Notes: generated by a model from the sequence alone, not told the origin. A stretch of 13,621 bases of DNA from Flavobacteriaceae bacterium (GCA_029247985.1 JAQWKF010000002.1:1-13621); one strand, 5' to 3'; counted from the stretch's first letter, positions 1 to 6,637 are shown. Translations and numbers: made by a program.

Positions 1-1077
1 TAATTTTTCAGCTGTTACTTCAGCTTGAGGAACGCCTTCAAAAATATCCAATAGTGTTTGGGCGTCTAATGTTTTAAGTGAGTCTGTCGTGGCCTTACCA
101 AATAAAAGTTGAGCCGCTTGCTCCACCCGTACTACATCTTCAGCAGAATGAACCATAGTAGTAACCTCTTGAGCCAGTTTTCGCTGGAGCAGTCGTTGGT
201 GAGGGGCATCACGATGCGCGGCAATTAAAGAGTCTATTTCATCTCTAGTAAGAAAAGTGAAAATCTTGATATATTTTTCAGCATCTGCATCGGAGGCATT
301 AAGCCAATATTGATAAAACTTATAAGGCGATGTTTTTTCAGGATCTAACCAAACATTACCCCCTTCGGTTTTCCCAAATTTACTGCCATCCGATTTGGTA
401 ATCAATGGGCATGTAAGCGCATAGGCTTTGCCAGAAAGCTTACGTCTAATAAGTTCCGTTCCTGTCGTAATATTTCCCCATTGATCGCTACCACCCATTT
501 GGAGTAAGCAGTTGTGGTGTTCATATAAGTGAAGAAAATCATAGCCCTGAATAAGCTGATACGTAAACTCTGTAAAAGACATCCCCTCTTTGGCTTCTGC
601 ACCAAGGCGCTTTTTGACAGAGTCTTTTGCCATCATATAATTTACTGTCAGGTGCTTGCCAATATCACGGGCAAAATCAATAAGTTTAAAGGAAGCCATC
701 CAATCCAGGTTATTGACCATTACGGCACCGTTTGGCTTGTTGCTATCAAAATCTAAAAATTTTGATAGCTGCTTTTCAATACCGTTGCAGTTGTGCTCAA
801 GAGTTTTATTGTCCAGCAGGTTCCGCTCGGCAGATTTTCCAGATGGATCTCCAATCATCCCCGTTGCGCCACCCACAAGTGCGTAAGGTTTATGGCCATA
901 ACGCTGAAAATGCATCAAAATCATGATCTGAACCAAACTACCAATGTGAAGCGAATCTGCAGTTGGGTCAAACCCAATATATCCAGATGACATCCCTTTT
1001 GCAAGGGTTGCATCTGTTTCGGGCATGATGTCGTGCACCATTCCGCGCCATGTAAGTTCTTCTACAAATGATGCCAT
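1..1077 (-). CDS. tyrS: Tyrosyl-tRNA synthetase, C-terminus cut off by window edge
   Basis: Charges tRNA-Tyr with tyrosine in the cytoplasm. The frame reads from an ATG at 1077 to the left edge with no stop, giving 359 residues. The usual bacterial enzyme is about 420-430 residues, so most or all of the C-terminal S4-like RNA-binding domain lies outside. Class I signatures are visible: HIGS at residues 44-47 (HIGH motif), GGSDQWGNI at 195-203 (tyrosine-site loop), YQLIQGYD at 173-180, and KFGKT at 233-237 (KMSKS-type loop). The KFGKT form marks the common bacterial TyrS rather than the TyrZ group. It follows the DUF4296 gene on the same strand after a 52-nt gap that carries its own promoter-like box, so it may be transcribed separately from that operon. 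The product is certain from the motifs; only the C-terminal end is unknown. Confidence 0.97.
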   Translation of the reverse strand, partial: MASFVEELTWRGMVHDIMPETDATLAKGMSSGYIGFDPTADSLHIGSLVQIMILMHFQRYGHKPYALVGGATGMIGDPSGKSAERNLLDNKTLEHNCNGIEKQLSKFLDFDSNKPNGAVMVNNLDWMASFKLIDFARDIGKHLTVNYMMAKDSVKKRLGAEAKEGMSFTEFTYQLIQGYDFLHLYEHHNCLLQMGGSDQWGNITTGTELIRRKLSGKAYALTCPLITKSDGSKFGKTEGGNVWLDPEKTSPYKFYQYWLNASDADAEKYIKIFTFLTRDEIDSLIAAHRDAPHQRLLQRKLAQEVTTMVHSAEDVVRVEQAAQLLFGKATTDSLKTLDAQTLLDIFEGVPQAEVTAEKL

Positions 1078-1091
1078 GTACTATTTTTTAG

Positions 1092-1099
1092 CAAATATA
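1092..1099 (-). promoter_or_regulatory. Candidate Bacteroidota -7 promoter box for tyrS
   Basis: Read on the minus strand this is TATATTTG, an exact match to the TAnnTTTG -7 consensus of Bacteroidota. It ends 14 nt before the tyrS ATG. A TTTC at 1122-1119 lies 19 nt upstream of the box and could be a one-mismatch version of the TTTG -33 element. It sits in the only sizeable gap of this minus-strand cluster. No transcript data are available, and an 8-mer with two free positions occurs often in AT-rich DNA. Confidence 0.5.
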
Positions 1100-1129
1100 A
1101 ACCTATGTTAACGAACCCGAAAGACAGGG

Positions 1130-1480
1130 CTAATTTTTATTGTCAATTGACAGCTGGGGTAGCCCTATTGAATCTTGTTCTTCCATTGCTTTTAGCCGCG
1201 ATTCAACCACCTCAAAAATACGTGTATACTGCTTTGGTTTTGAAGCGAAGTAGATGTTGTTCTTTACAAAAGTAAGGCTGTCTATTCCGTGAAACTTATA
1301 AAGTGAATCTAAGAGCACATAGTGACTTTGGGCATGTTGATTAGCTGCATTAATCAATGCCAAGTCTATGTGAAAGTCGATAAGTTGCTCTTCACTCATT
1401 AGGGGTTCGGGTTTGGCAATCCTGTCTTGTGCACAAGCGGCAAACAACAGTAAGGCAGCTATTATGAAAAAAAATCTCAT
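1130..1480 (-). CDS. DUF4296-type small lipoprotein
   Basis: Function unknown. The 116-residue product starts with a short charged end and a hydrophobic stretch (residues 3-15) running into LFAAC, with Cys16 as the probable lipidated residue. This is a type II signal peptide, so the protein is likely membrane-anchored outside the cytoplasm. The mature part is hydrophilic and has the DUF4296 pattern: SEEQLIDFHIDLALINAA near residues 29-46, then a region with HYVLLDSLYKFHGID and the phrase YFASKPKQY. DUF4296 is found in Bacteroidota and is often encoded beside dihydroorotase, as here. Its ATG overlaps the dihydroorotase stop by 4 nt, indicating translational coupling. The family call comes from recognising the pattern, not from a search. 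No catalytic motif is evident. Confidence 0.82.
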   Translation of the reverse strand: MRFFFIIAALLLFAACAQDRIAKPEPLMSEEQLIDFHIDLALINAANQHAQSHYVLLDSLYKFHGIDSLTFVKNNIYFASKPKQYTRIFEVVESRLKAMEEQDSIGLPQLSIDNKN

Positions 1481-2814
1481 CTCGTAAAGCTTAAAGGTTT
1501 GGCATGATTGACTTCTTTTATATTTCCATGCTCATACATAAGTAGCCCATTTAGGAATGTATGGGTTACAGCACCTCGTAATGTTGTACCCTCTAAAGGA
1601 GACCATCCACATTTGTATAAAAGATTATCGCGAGTAATGGTATGCGCTTGGTTAATATCAACAAGAACCAAATCAGCATAGTAACCCGTTTTTATGTAGC
1701 CACGTTCTTTAATAGAAAATAAAATAGCAGGATTGTGACACATCTTTTCTACTACTTTCTCTAGGCTAATTTTACCTTGATTTACGCATTCTAGCATTAC
1801 AGCCAGCGCATGCTGCACCATCGGTCCTCCAGACGGTGCTTTCGTATAAACCTGATCTTTTTCTTCTAAGGTATGAGGCGCATGGTCAGTGGCAATAATG
1901 TCAATACGATCATCGTTGAGTGCTTCCCAAAGACCTGCCCTATCGGAGGCAGATTTAACAGCGGGATTCCATTTAATATGGGTGCCCTTTTGTGCATAAT
2001 CTTCATCTGAAAACCACAAATGATGAATACACACTTCAGATGTGATTTGCTTTTTAGCTAAGGGCACATCGTTTTGGAATAATGCCGTTTCTCTTGCTGT
2101 TGACAAATGAAATACATGTAGCCTTGCGCCTGTTTCTTTAGCCAATGCTATGGCTTTAGACGAAGATAAATAACACGCCTCCGCAGAGCGAATATTTGGG
2201 TGGTGTTCAATGGGAATATCATCGCCATATTTCTCAATGTATTCAGCAAGATTTGCTCTGATAGTTTGCTCGTCTTCACAGTGCACAGCAATAGGAAGTT
2301 GAAAGGCTGAAAATATATTTTTAAGCGTGTCAGGGTCATCAACAAGCATATTTCCAGTCGAAGACCCTAAAAATAACTTTAGACCAGGTGTCATTTTTGG
2401 ATCAATCGCCTTTATTTCCTCAAGATTGTCGTTGGTACCACCAAACAAGAAACCATAATTAACCCAAGAGGTTTGGGCAGCCACGTCAAGCTTATCATTA
2501 TAGGCCTGTGCAGTGGTGGTTTGGGGATTGGTATTGGGCATTTCTAAAAAAGAGGTAATCCCTCCAGCCAAACAGGCTTTTGATTCTGTTCCTATGGTGG
2601 CTTTATGTGTAAGACCAGGCTCACGAAAATGAACTTGATCGTCTATGCAACCTGGAAGCAAAAATTTTCCCGTCGCGTCTATTACTTCCATATCCGAAGT
2701 TATGGGTATATTAGCTGCAATAGCTGCAATGCGCTCCCCTTCAATACATACGTCTAGCAATGCTATTCGCCCTTCATTCACCACTTTTGCACCTTTAATT
2801 AATATTTTACTCAT
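1477..2814 (-). CDS. pyrC: Dihydroorotase (amidohydrolase superfamily)
   Basis: Interconverts carbamoyl-aspartate and dihydroorotate, the third step of pyrimidine synthesis, in the cytoplasm. The 445-residue length fits class I (PyrC/AllB-like) enzymes rather than the roughly 350-residue E. coli type. Amidohydrolase landmarks are in order: QVHFREPG at 60-67, MPNTNP at 92-97, GLKLFLGSSTG at 144-154 (Lys146 is the candidate carboxylated or equivalent bridging lysine), VHCED at 177-181, VFHLS at 234-238, and ATDHAPH at 308-314 with the catalytic Asp310. A C-terminal YYADLVLVD segment at 378-386 is the usual second beta-domain. The first His of the HxH metal motif is replaced by Gln60. The start overlaps the upstream glycosyltransferase stop by 4 nt. 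Allantoinase and dihydropyrimidinase are close relatives, but the REPG sequence favours dihydroorotase. Confidence 0.9.
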   Translation of the reverse strand: MSKILIKGAKVVNEGRIALLDVCIEGERIAAIAANIPITSDMEVIDATGKFLLPGCIDDQVHFREPGLTHKATIGTESKACLAGGITSFLEMPNTNPQTTTAQAYNDKLDVAAQTSWVNYGFLFGGTNDNLEEIKAIDPKMTPGLKLFLGSSTGNMLVDDPDTLKNIFSAFQLPIAVHCEDEQTIRANLAEYIEKYGDDIPIEHHPNIRSAEACYLSSSKAIALAKETGARLHVFHLSTARETALFQNDVPLAKKQITSEVCIHHLWFSDEDYAQKGTHIKWNPAVKSASDRAGLWEALNDDRIDIIATDHAPHTLEEKDQVYTKAPSGGPMVQHALAVMLECVNQGKISLEKVVEKMCHNPAILFSIKERGYIKTGYYADLVLVDINQAHTITRDNLLYKCGWSPLEGTTLRGAVTHTFLNGLLMYEHGNIKEVNHAKPLSFTR

Positions 2815-3536
2815 GTTTGTTTTTTAAATAAACTGCGCCATTTCATGCCAATAATACCAAATATAGCCTCGCTAATAATAGAAGTATTCATTTTTGAGTC
2901 TCCTGCGGTTCTGTCGGTAAAAGTAATGGGGAATTCGACAATTCGAAAGTCTTTTCTCCACAACCAAAATTTAAGTGCAATTTGAAAGGCATATCCTTTA
3001 AATCGGATTTCATCTAAATTAAGCGCCGAGAGTGCTTTGGTTTTATACCCTACAAATCCAGCCGTAGGGTCGGCAACAGGCAGACCAGTGATGATTCTAA
3101 CATAGAGTGATGCTGCAAGAGAAAGTACAATTCTACTCAAAGGCCATTTGCGTACACGTATCCCTTTTTTGTATCTAGATCCCACGACTACATCTGACTT
3201 ATCTTCTTGTAGTAATGCTACCATGGGCACAAGTGCCTTAGGTGGATGGGAAAAGTCAGCATCCATCTCAAAAAGAAAGGTATACCCTTTATTCATTGCC
3301 CACTTAAATCCATGAATATAAGCTGGTCCGAGTCCTTCTTTATTTTGCCGCACCTCTAAATGAAGCTGGGGAAACCTTGCCTGTAAGCCCTGAACTATTT
3401 TAGAAGTTCCATCGGGCGAGTTGTCATCAACAACTAGTACATCAAAAGGAACAGACAAATCCATAACAGCATGTATAATGCCTTGAATATTTGCTGACTC
3501 ATTATAAGTAGGGATGACTACAACTGCTGTGTTCAT
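2811..3536 (-). CDS. Polyprenol-phosphate mannosyltransferase-like family 2 glycosyltransferase
   Basis: Likely transfers a sugar, probably mannose from GDP-mannose, to a polyprenyl phosphate at the inner face of the membrane. The 241-residue protein is a single GT-A domain of the Dpm1 type: PTYNE at 9-13, VVDDNSPDGT at 35-44 (nucleotide-sugar binding), MDADFSH at 91-97 (the DxD-like metal site), VVGSRY at 117-122, and ADPTAGF at 155-161. There is no C-terminal GtrA-like or multi-pass membrane domain, so it is the short soluble or peripheral form. It is the first gene of a 4-nt-overlapping operon with dihydroorotase and the DUF4296 lipoprotein. It starts 63 bp from the divergent DUF4271 gene. 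The family is clear, but the sugar and acceptor are inferred from homology. Confidence 0.9.
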   Translation of the reverse strand: MNTAVVVIPTYNESANIQGIIHAVMDLSVPFDVLVVDDNSPDGTSKIVQGLQARFPQLHLEVRQNKEGLGPAYIHGFKWAMNKGYTFLFEMDADFSHPPKALVPMVALLQEDKSDVVVGSRYKKGIRVRKWPLSRIVLSLAASLYVRIITGLPVADPTAGFVGYKTKALSALNLDEIRFKGYAFQIALKFWLWRKDFRIVEFPITFTDRTAGDSKMNTSIISEAIFGIIGMKWRSLFKKQT

Positions 3537-3542
3537 ACACAG

Positions 3543-3550
3543 CTAAAATA
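3543..3550 (-). promoter_or_regulatory. Weak -7-like box upstream of the glycosyltransferase operon
   Basis: On the minus strand this reads TATTTTAG, one mismatch from TAnnTTTG, and it ends 6 nt before the ATG at 3536. The same 8-mer occurs before the DUF423 gene. No TTTG is seen at the -33 distance. It is listed because this 63-bp spacer must contain the operon promoter if transcription starts here. Confidence 0.25.
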
Positions 3551-3587
3551 CGCATTTAAATAAGTGGATAACCCTTAAAAATTTAGA

Positions 3588-3595
3588 TACTTTTG
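3588..3595 (+). promoter_or_regulatory. Candidate -7 promoter box immediately before the DUF4271 gene
   Basis: TACTTTTG is an exact TAnnTTTG match, ending only 4 nt before the ATG at 3600. If it is used as a -7 element, transcription would begin at or within a few bases of the start codon, giving a leaderless or nearly leaderless mRNA. No clear TTTG lies 17-23 nt upstream, so support rests on one element plus position. Confidence 0.45.
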
Positions 3596-3599
3596 TACT

Positions 3600-4241
3600 A
3601 TGTATGAACTGCGAGAACTTAGCGATACCTATTATGGTCTTTATTTGGTTTTGACTTTGGCGCTATTTGCTGCGCTTAAACTCGTCAATCCCTGGCGCCT
3701 TAGTTCCATGATGTGTTTTTGGGTAGGAGTTGGGCATACTGAAGAGTTTAATAAGCCCTTCAAACTATCACGTGCTTTTTCAATATTTACTTTTGTTTTT
3801 AGAGGTTTAGTGTTTGGGCTAATACTAACAATTTTTCAAGATAAGAGTTTTTACATTTCAAGTTTTAAAGGCGAAGTATTGTATTATGCTGGCAGTTTCA
3901 TGGTTTTTTGGATGCTAAGGGTATTTCTTGAAAGTGGTTTTATGTCGTTTTTCAATAAACAAGAAGCACTCCTTAGGTTATTTTATGTACGCACACTAAA
4001 CAAAGAAAAAATGTCCTTCTTTTATGGGTGTTTGCTCTTCGGATTCGCATTCATAGGTGTTGGTGAAATACCTTCCATTATTTTTACCGCAAGCTATGCT
4101 ATTACATTGTTGATTATCCACCTAAATACACTCAAACTATATTTTAGACAACTCAAAGCTATGCCCGTCTATATTATTTTGTATATTTGCGCCTCTGAAA
4201 TTGCCCCTATATGGCTAGCATCACAAATACTCAAGTTTTGA
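3600..4241 (+). CDS. DUF4271-type integral membrane protein
   Basis: Function unknown. The 213-residue protein has about six hydrophobic membrane segments, near residues 12-30, 59-79, 94-118, 138-156, 158-181 and 188-210. Charged loops lie between them, including the KPFKLSR and NKQEALLRLFYV regions. The overall form and the position directly before hemD match the DUF4271 family of Bacteroidota. The start at 3600 is preferred because RELSDTYYGLYLVL just after it resembles the family N-terminus, and a promoter-like box lies directly upstream. The 3' end overlaps the hemD frame by up to 31 nt, so the two are likely co-translated. There is no motif from which an activity could be named. A link to haem synthesis is suggested only by the pairing. 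The family name is from recognition rather than a search. Confidence 0.82.
   Translation: MYELRELSDTYYGLYLVLTLALFAALKLVNPWRLSSMMCFWVGVGHTEEFNKPFKLSRAFSIFTFVFRGLVFGLILTIFQDKSFYISSFKGEVLYYAGSFMVFWMLRVFLESGFMSFFNKQEALLRLFYVRTLNKEKMSFFYGCLLFGFAFIGVGEIPSIIFTASYAITLLIIHLNTLKLYFRQLKAMPVYIILYICASEIAPIWLASQILKF
4182..4189 (+). promoter_or_regulatory. Possible internal -7 box for hemD inside the DUF4271 gene
   Basis: TATATTTG is an exact TAnnTTTG match lying within the last codons of the DUF4271 gene, with 21 nt between it and the hemD ATG at 4211. It is the same 8-mer as the tyrS box. No TTTG -33 element is seen at the expected distance, and the sequence also encodes protein (Tyr-Ile-Cys), so it may be coincidental. 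Confidence 0.25.
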
Positions 4242-4996
4242 CAAAACCGGCGAAAGTAAAAACCATTTTGGTTTCTCAACCTGCGCCCTCAATTGAAAAT
4301 TCTCCATACAACCAACTTATTGAAAGGCGAAAGGTTACTATAGACTTTAGACCTTTTATTCATGTTGAAGGAGTGTCATCTAGGGAAATTCGTTTACAAA
4401 AAATTGATATCACTAAGTTTAGTGCTATTATTTTCACAAGTCGAAATGCTGTTGATCACTTTTTTCGTTTGGCAGAGGAATTACGCTACTCAGTGCCTAG
4501 TACCATGCGTTATTTTTGTCAATCTGAAGCCGTTGCATACTACCTGCAAAAATACGTGGTGTATCGCAAGCGTAAAATCTATGTTGGAAAGCGTACGCTA
4601 GATGAGTTGTTAAAAGAAGCTGTTAAATACAAAGACGAATCTTTCCTCCTGCCTTGCTCTGATAGGTTAAAAGCAAGCATTCCTGAAAAGCTAGACGCGA
4701 CTGGCATCAACTGGACGAAAGGTGTTTTTTACAAAACTGTAATCAGTGATTTATCTGATTTGAGAAACGTTTATTACAATATTTTAGTGTTTTTTAGTCC
4801 CTCTGGAATAGAGTCATTGTTTCATAATTTTGCTGATTTTGAGCAAAAAGACACCCGTATTGCGGTGTTTGGAAACTCAACAAAAAAAGCCGCTTTAGAT
4901 AAAAATTTACGCATAGATATCTTGGCGCCTACAGCCGAAAATCCATCCATGACTAAGGCTTTGGACGATTATATAGCAAAGGCAAACAAGCGCTAG
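4211..4996 (+). CDS. hemD: Uroporphyrinogen-III synthase
   Basis: Closes and inverts ring D of hydroxymethylbilane to give uroporphyrinogen III, the branch-point precursor of haem, in the cytoplasm. The 261-residue frame has the characteristic Bacteroidota HemD sequence: KTILVSQPAPS near 18-28, IDFRPFIHVEGV near 44-55, FTSRNAVDHFF near 75-85, FCQSEAVAYYLQKYV near 102-116, ILVFFSPSGIESL near 191-203, and an APTAENPSM tail. Family members are very divergent in general, but this form is conserved in flavobacteria. The ATG at 4211 overlaps the DUF4271 gene by 31 nt. A TTG at 4238, interlocked with the DUF4271 TGA as TTGA, would shorten the overlap to 4 nt and start nine residues later. The first residues are not conserved, so either start is possible. 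The stop lies 1 nt from the stop of the convergent DUF423 gene. Confidence 0.88.
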   Translation: MASITNTQVLTKPAKVKTILVSQPAPSIENSPYNQLIERRKVTIDFRPFIHVEGVSSREIRLQKIDITKFSAIIFTSRNAVDHFFRLAEELRYSVPSTMRYFCQSEAVAYYLQKYVVYRKRKIYVGKRTLDELLKEAVKYKDESFLLPCSDRLKASIPEKLDATGINWTKGVFYKTVISDLSDLRNVYYNILVFFSPSGIESLFHNFADFEQKDTRIAVFGNSTKKAALDKNLRIDILAPTAENPSMTKALDDYIAKANKR

Positions 4997-4997
4997 C

Positions 4998-5384
4998 TCA
5001 GGTTCGCACATACCCAACAAGCAAATTTACCCACCCTAGTATAAGCAACAACCCACCTATAGGGGTTACTGGGCCCAAAATAGCTGGCAGACCTGTATCA
5101 CCATACATAGTTGATAAGGATAATAAATAAATAGAGATAGAAAATAGCAGCGTTCCAACTGTAAAGAATAGAGCAGTTGTAGTCATACCCTTTTTTGAAT
5201 CTTGGGAAAGGCTCAAGTAAAGTAGTGCCAATCCATGAAAAAACTGATAACGCACACCTACTTCAAAAGATTGAAGGGCATCTGAAGATAACAAATCCGA
5301 TAATAAATGTGCACCAAAAGCACCTAGAACAACAGCGCTTCCGCAAAAAAGCACCCCCCATATTTGTAACAGTTTATACTTCAT
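4998..5384 (-). CDS. DUF423 family small membrane protein
   Basis: The 128-residue protein has four hydrophobic segments, near 7-27, 44-61, 69-91 and 107-125. It carries the family landmarks GAFGAH at 21-26, RYQFFHGLALLYL at 45-57 and PIGGLLLILGW at 108-118, matching the DUF423 (YgdD/YwdK-like) inner-membrane family. No biochemical role is established that I can state. It is convergent with hemD, with one base between the stop codons, and divergent from the Lrp/AsnC regulator across a 53-bp spacer. That arrangement makes it a candidate target of the regulator, which is inference only. Length and segment count are normal for the family. Confidence 0.88.
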   Translation of the reverse strand: MKYKLLQIWGVLFCGSAVVLGAFGAHLLSDLLSSDALQSFEVGVRYQFFHGLALLYLSLSQDSKKGMTTTALFFTVGTLLFSISIYLLSLSTMYGDTGLPAILGPVTPIGGLLLILGWVNLLVGYVRT

Positions 5385-5396
5385 ACTTATTTTCTT

Positions 5397-5404
5397 CTAA
5401 AATA
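5397..5404 (-). promoter_or_regulatory. Weak -7-like box upstream of the DUF423 gene
   Basis: Minus-strand TATTTTAG, one mismatch from TAnnTTTG, ends 12 nt before the DUF423 ATG. It lies in the 53-bp divergent spacer shared with the Lrp/AsnC gene. No convincing -33 partner was seen. Confidence 0.25.
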
Positions 5405-5410
5405 GTTTAC

Positions 5411-5418
5411 TAGATTTA
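5411..5418 (+). promoter_or_regulatory. Weak -7-like box upstream of the Lrp/AsnC gene
   Basis: TAGATTTA differs from TAnnTTTG at the last base and leaves 19 nt to the proposed TTG start at 5438. It overlaps the region where a divergent promoter for DUF423 would lie. Lrp-family regulators commonly bind such spacers and control themselves, but no clear operator repeat could be picked out by eye. Confidence 0.25.
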
Positions 5419-5437
5419 TACTCCCAATATAAAGGTA

Positions 5438-5908
5438 TTGAAAAAAGAAGACAAACAAATTTCGTTAGACGGCATAGACAAAGCCATATTGCGTGTTTTA
5501 ATGGAGAACGCAAGGACACCCATACAAGAAATAGCAAGACAACTTGATTTATCTGGTTCGGCCGTACACCAACGAATAAAAAAACTCGAAGACGCCAAAC
5601 TGATTACGGGAAGCTATTTAAAGCTAAATCCTGCATCCCTTGGCTATACCACAACCGCATACATTGGGGTGTATTTAGATAAAGCTATGCGAAACCCAGA
5701 GGCAGTAGCACAATTGAAGAAAATTACTGAAGTTGTAGAGTGTCACTATACCACAGGAAACTGGAGCATTTTAATTAAAATTTTGTGTAAAAATAACGAG
5801 CATTTAATGCAGTTACTCAATCATAAAATTCAATCAATTGAGGGGGTTTCAAGAACAGAAACCTTCATCTCTCTGCACCAACAAATTGATCGTCAAATCA
5901 GCATTTAA
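5438..5908 (+). CDS. Lrp/AsnC family transcriptional regulator
   Basis: DNA-binding regulator that typically responds to amino acids. The 156-residue protein begins with a winged helix-turn-helix (about 10-60: LDGIDKAILRVLMENAR, then SGSAVHQRIKKLEDAKLI as the recognition region). A linker follows, then the RAM/AsnC effector domain (about 70-150), including a conserved TTGNWSILIKI stretch near 105-115. Length is normal for the family. The proposed start is a TTG. The upstream frame holds no ATG or GTG before a stop at 5411, and the next ATG at 5501 would remove part of the helix-turn-helix. AAAGG at 5431-5435 lies only 2 nt before it, too close for a good ribosome site. Its stop codon interlocks with that of the convergent YugP gene. 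The effector and targets are unknown; leucine is a family-level guess only. Confidence 0.93.
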   Translation: MKKEDKQISLDGIDKAILRVLMENARTPIQEIARQLDLSGSAVHQRIKKLEDAKLITGSYLKLNPASLGYTTTAYIGVYLDKAMRNPEAVAQLKKITEVVECHYTTGNWSILIKILCKNNEHLMQLLNHKIQSIEGVSRTETFISLHQQIDRQISI

Positions 5909-6597
5909 CGCCTAGAACCACTTGCCACGCTAAGAGCAAAATAAACGAGAGTAGCTAGTGAGCCTATTGCAGCAACAACGTAGGTTCTTGCCGCCCAATT
6001 TAAGGCGTCTTTTGACATGGCATATTCGCGTTGATTTACCATGTTTTTGCGTTGTAACCAAGCCAATGCACGCCTGCTTGCGTCATACTCAACTGGCAGT
6101 GTAACAAAGCTGAACAAAGTGCCCAACCCAAACAGAACAACTCCTGCAACAGCTAGATTATAACCCATTGCAGAACCAAGACCTAACACAAATCCACCAA
6201 AAATAATGTACATAGACATTTGTGAAGCCACGCTTACAACTGGGACCAAAAGCGAACGAAACTGCAACCAATCATAGCTTTGGGCGTGTTGTACGGCATG
6301 ACCACATTCATGGGCAGCAACAGCGGCAGCAGCAGCATTTCTTTCGTGATATACACTCTCACTCAAGTTTACAGTCTTCGTTTTAGGATTATAATGATCT
6401 GTTAGCTTACCCCGGACAGCCGTAACTTTAACATTGCGAATCCCGTGGTCCGCCAACATTTTTTCGGCTATTTCTTTTCCCGACATTTGGTTGCTTAACT
6501 GTACTTTACCGTACTTCTTAAACTTTGACTTCAATTTGCCTTGAACCCACATACTAGCACCAGCAAATAAGGCAATTATTATATAATATTCTAGCAT
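5905..6597 (-). CDS. YugP-type membrane zinc metallopeptidase
   Basis: Putative membrane-bound zinc protease of the neutral zinc metallopeptidase 2 (YugP) family; its substrate is not known to me. The 230-residue protein has an N-terminal membrane segment (2-18) and a soluble part with NLSESVYHERNAAAAAVAAH. The HECGH zinc motif is at 96-100 (His96, Glu97, His100). Two or three membrane segments follow near 118-165, then PVEYDASRRAL at 168-178, where Glu170 is the likely third zinc ligand, and a final membrane segment at 206-226. All catalytic residues expected of the family are present. It is the last gene of the leuS, SemiSWEET, YugP strand group, 40 nt after SemiSWEET. No exact TAnnTTTG box was found in that gap, so cotranscription is plausible. 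Its stop shares the TTAA at 5905-5908 with the opposing regulator gene. Confidence 0.92.
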   Translation of the reverse strand: MLEYYIIIALFAGASMWVQGKLKSKFKKYGKVQLSNQMSGKEIAEKMLADHGIRNVKVTAVRGKLTDHYNPKTKTVNLSESVYHERNAAAAAVAAHECGHAVQHAQSYDWLQFRSLLVPVVSVASQMSMYIIFGGFVLGLGSAMGYNLAVAGVVLFGLGTLFSFVTLPVEYDASRRALAWLQRKNMVNQREYAMSKDALNWAARTYVVAAIGSLATLVYFALSVASGSRR

Positions 6598-6637
6598 AAC
6601 TATTTTTTAATATTTACATGACAAAAACAATACCATG

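Noticed and set aside
529..990. Several short plus-strand frames opposite tyrS.
   Set aside because: They are all antisense to strongly conserved tyrS motifs and mutually overlapping, with no recognisable product.
1111..1126. A CCC...GGG inverted pair in the gap before tyrS, considered as a terminator for the upstream operon.
   Set aside because: The stem is only about three base pairs with a mismatch inside and no following T-run in the right place.
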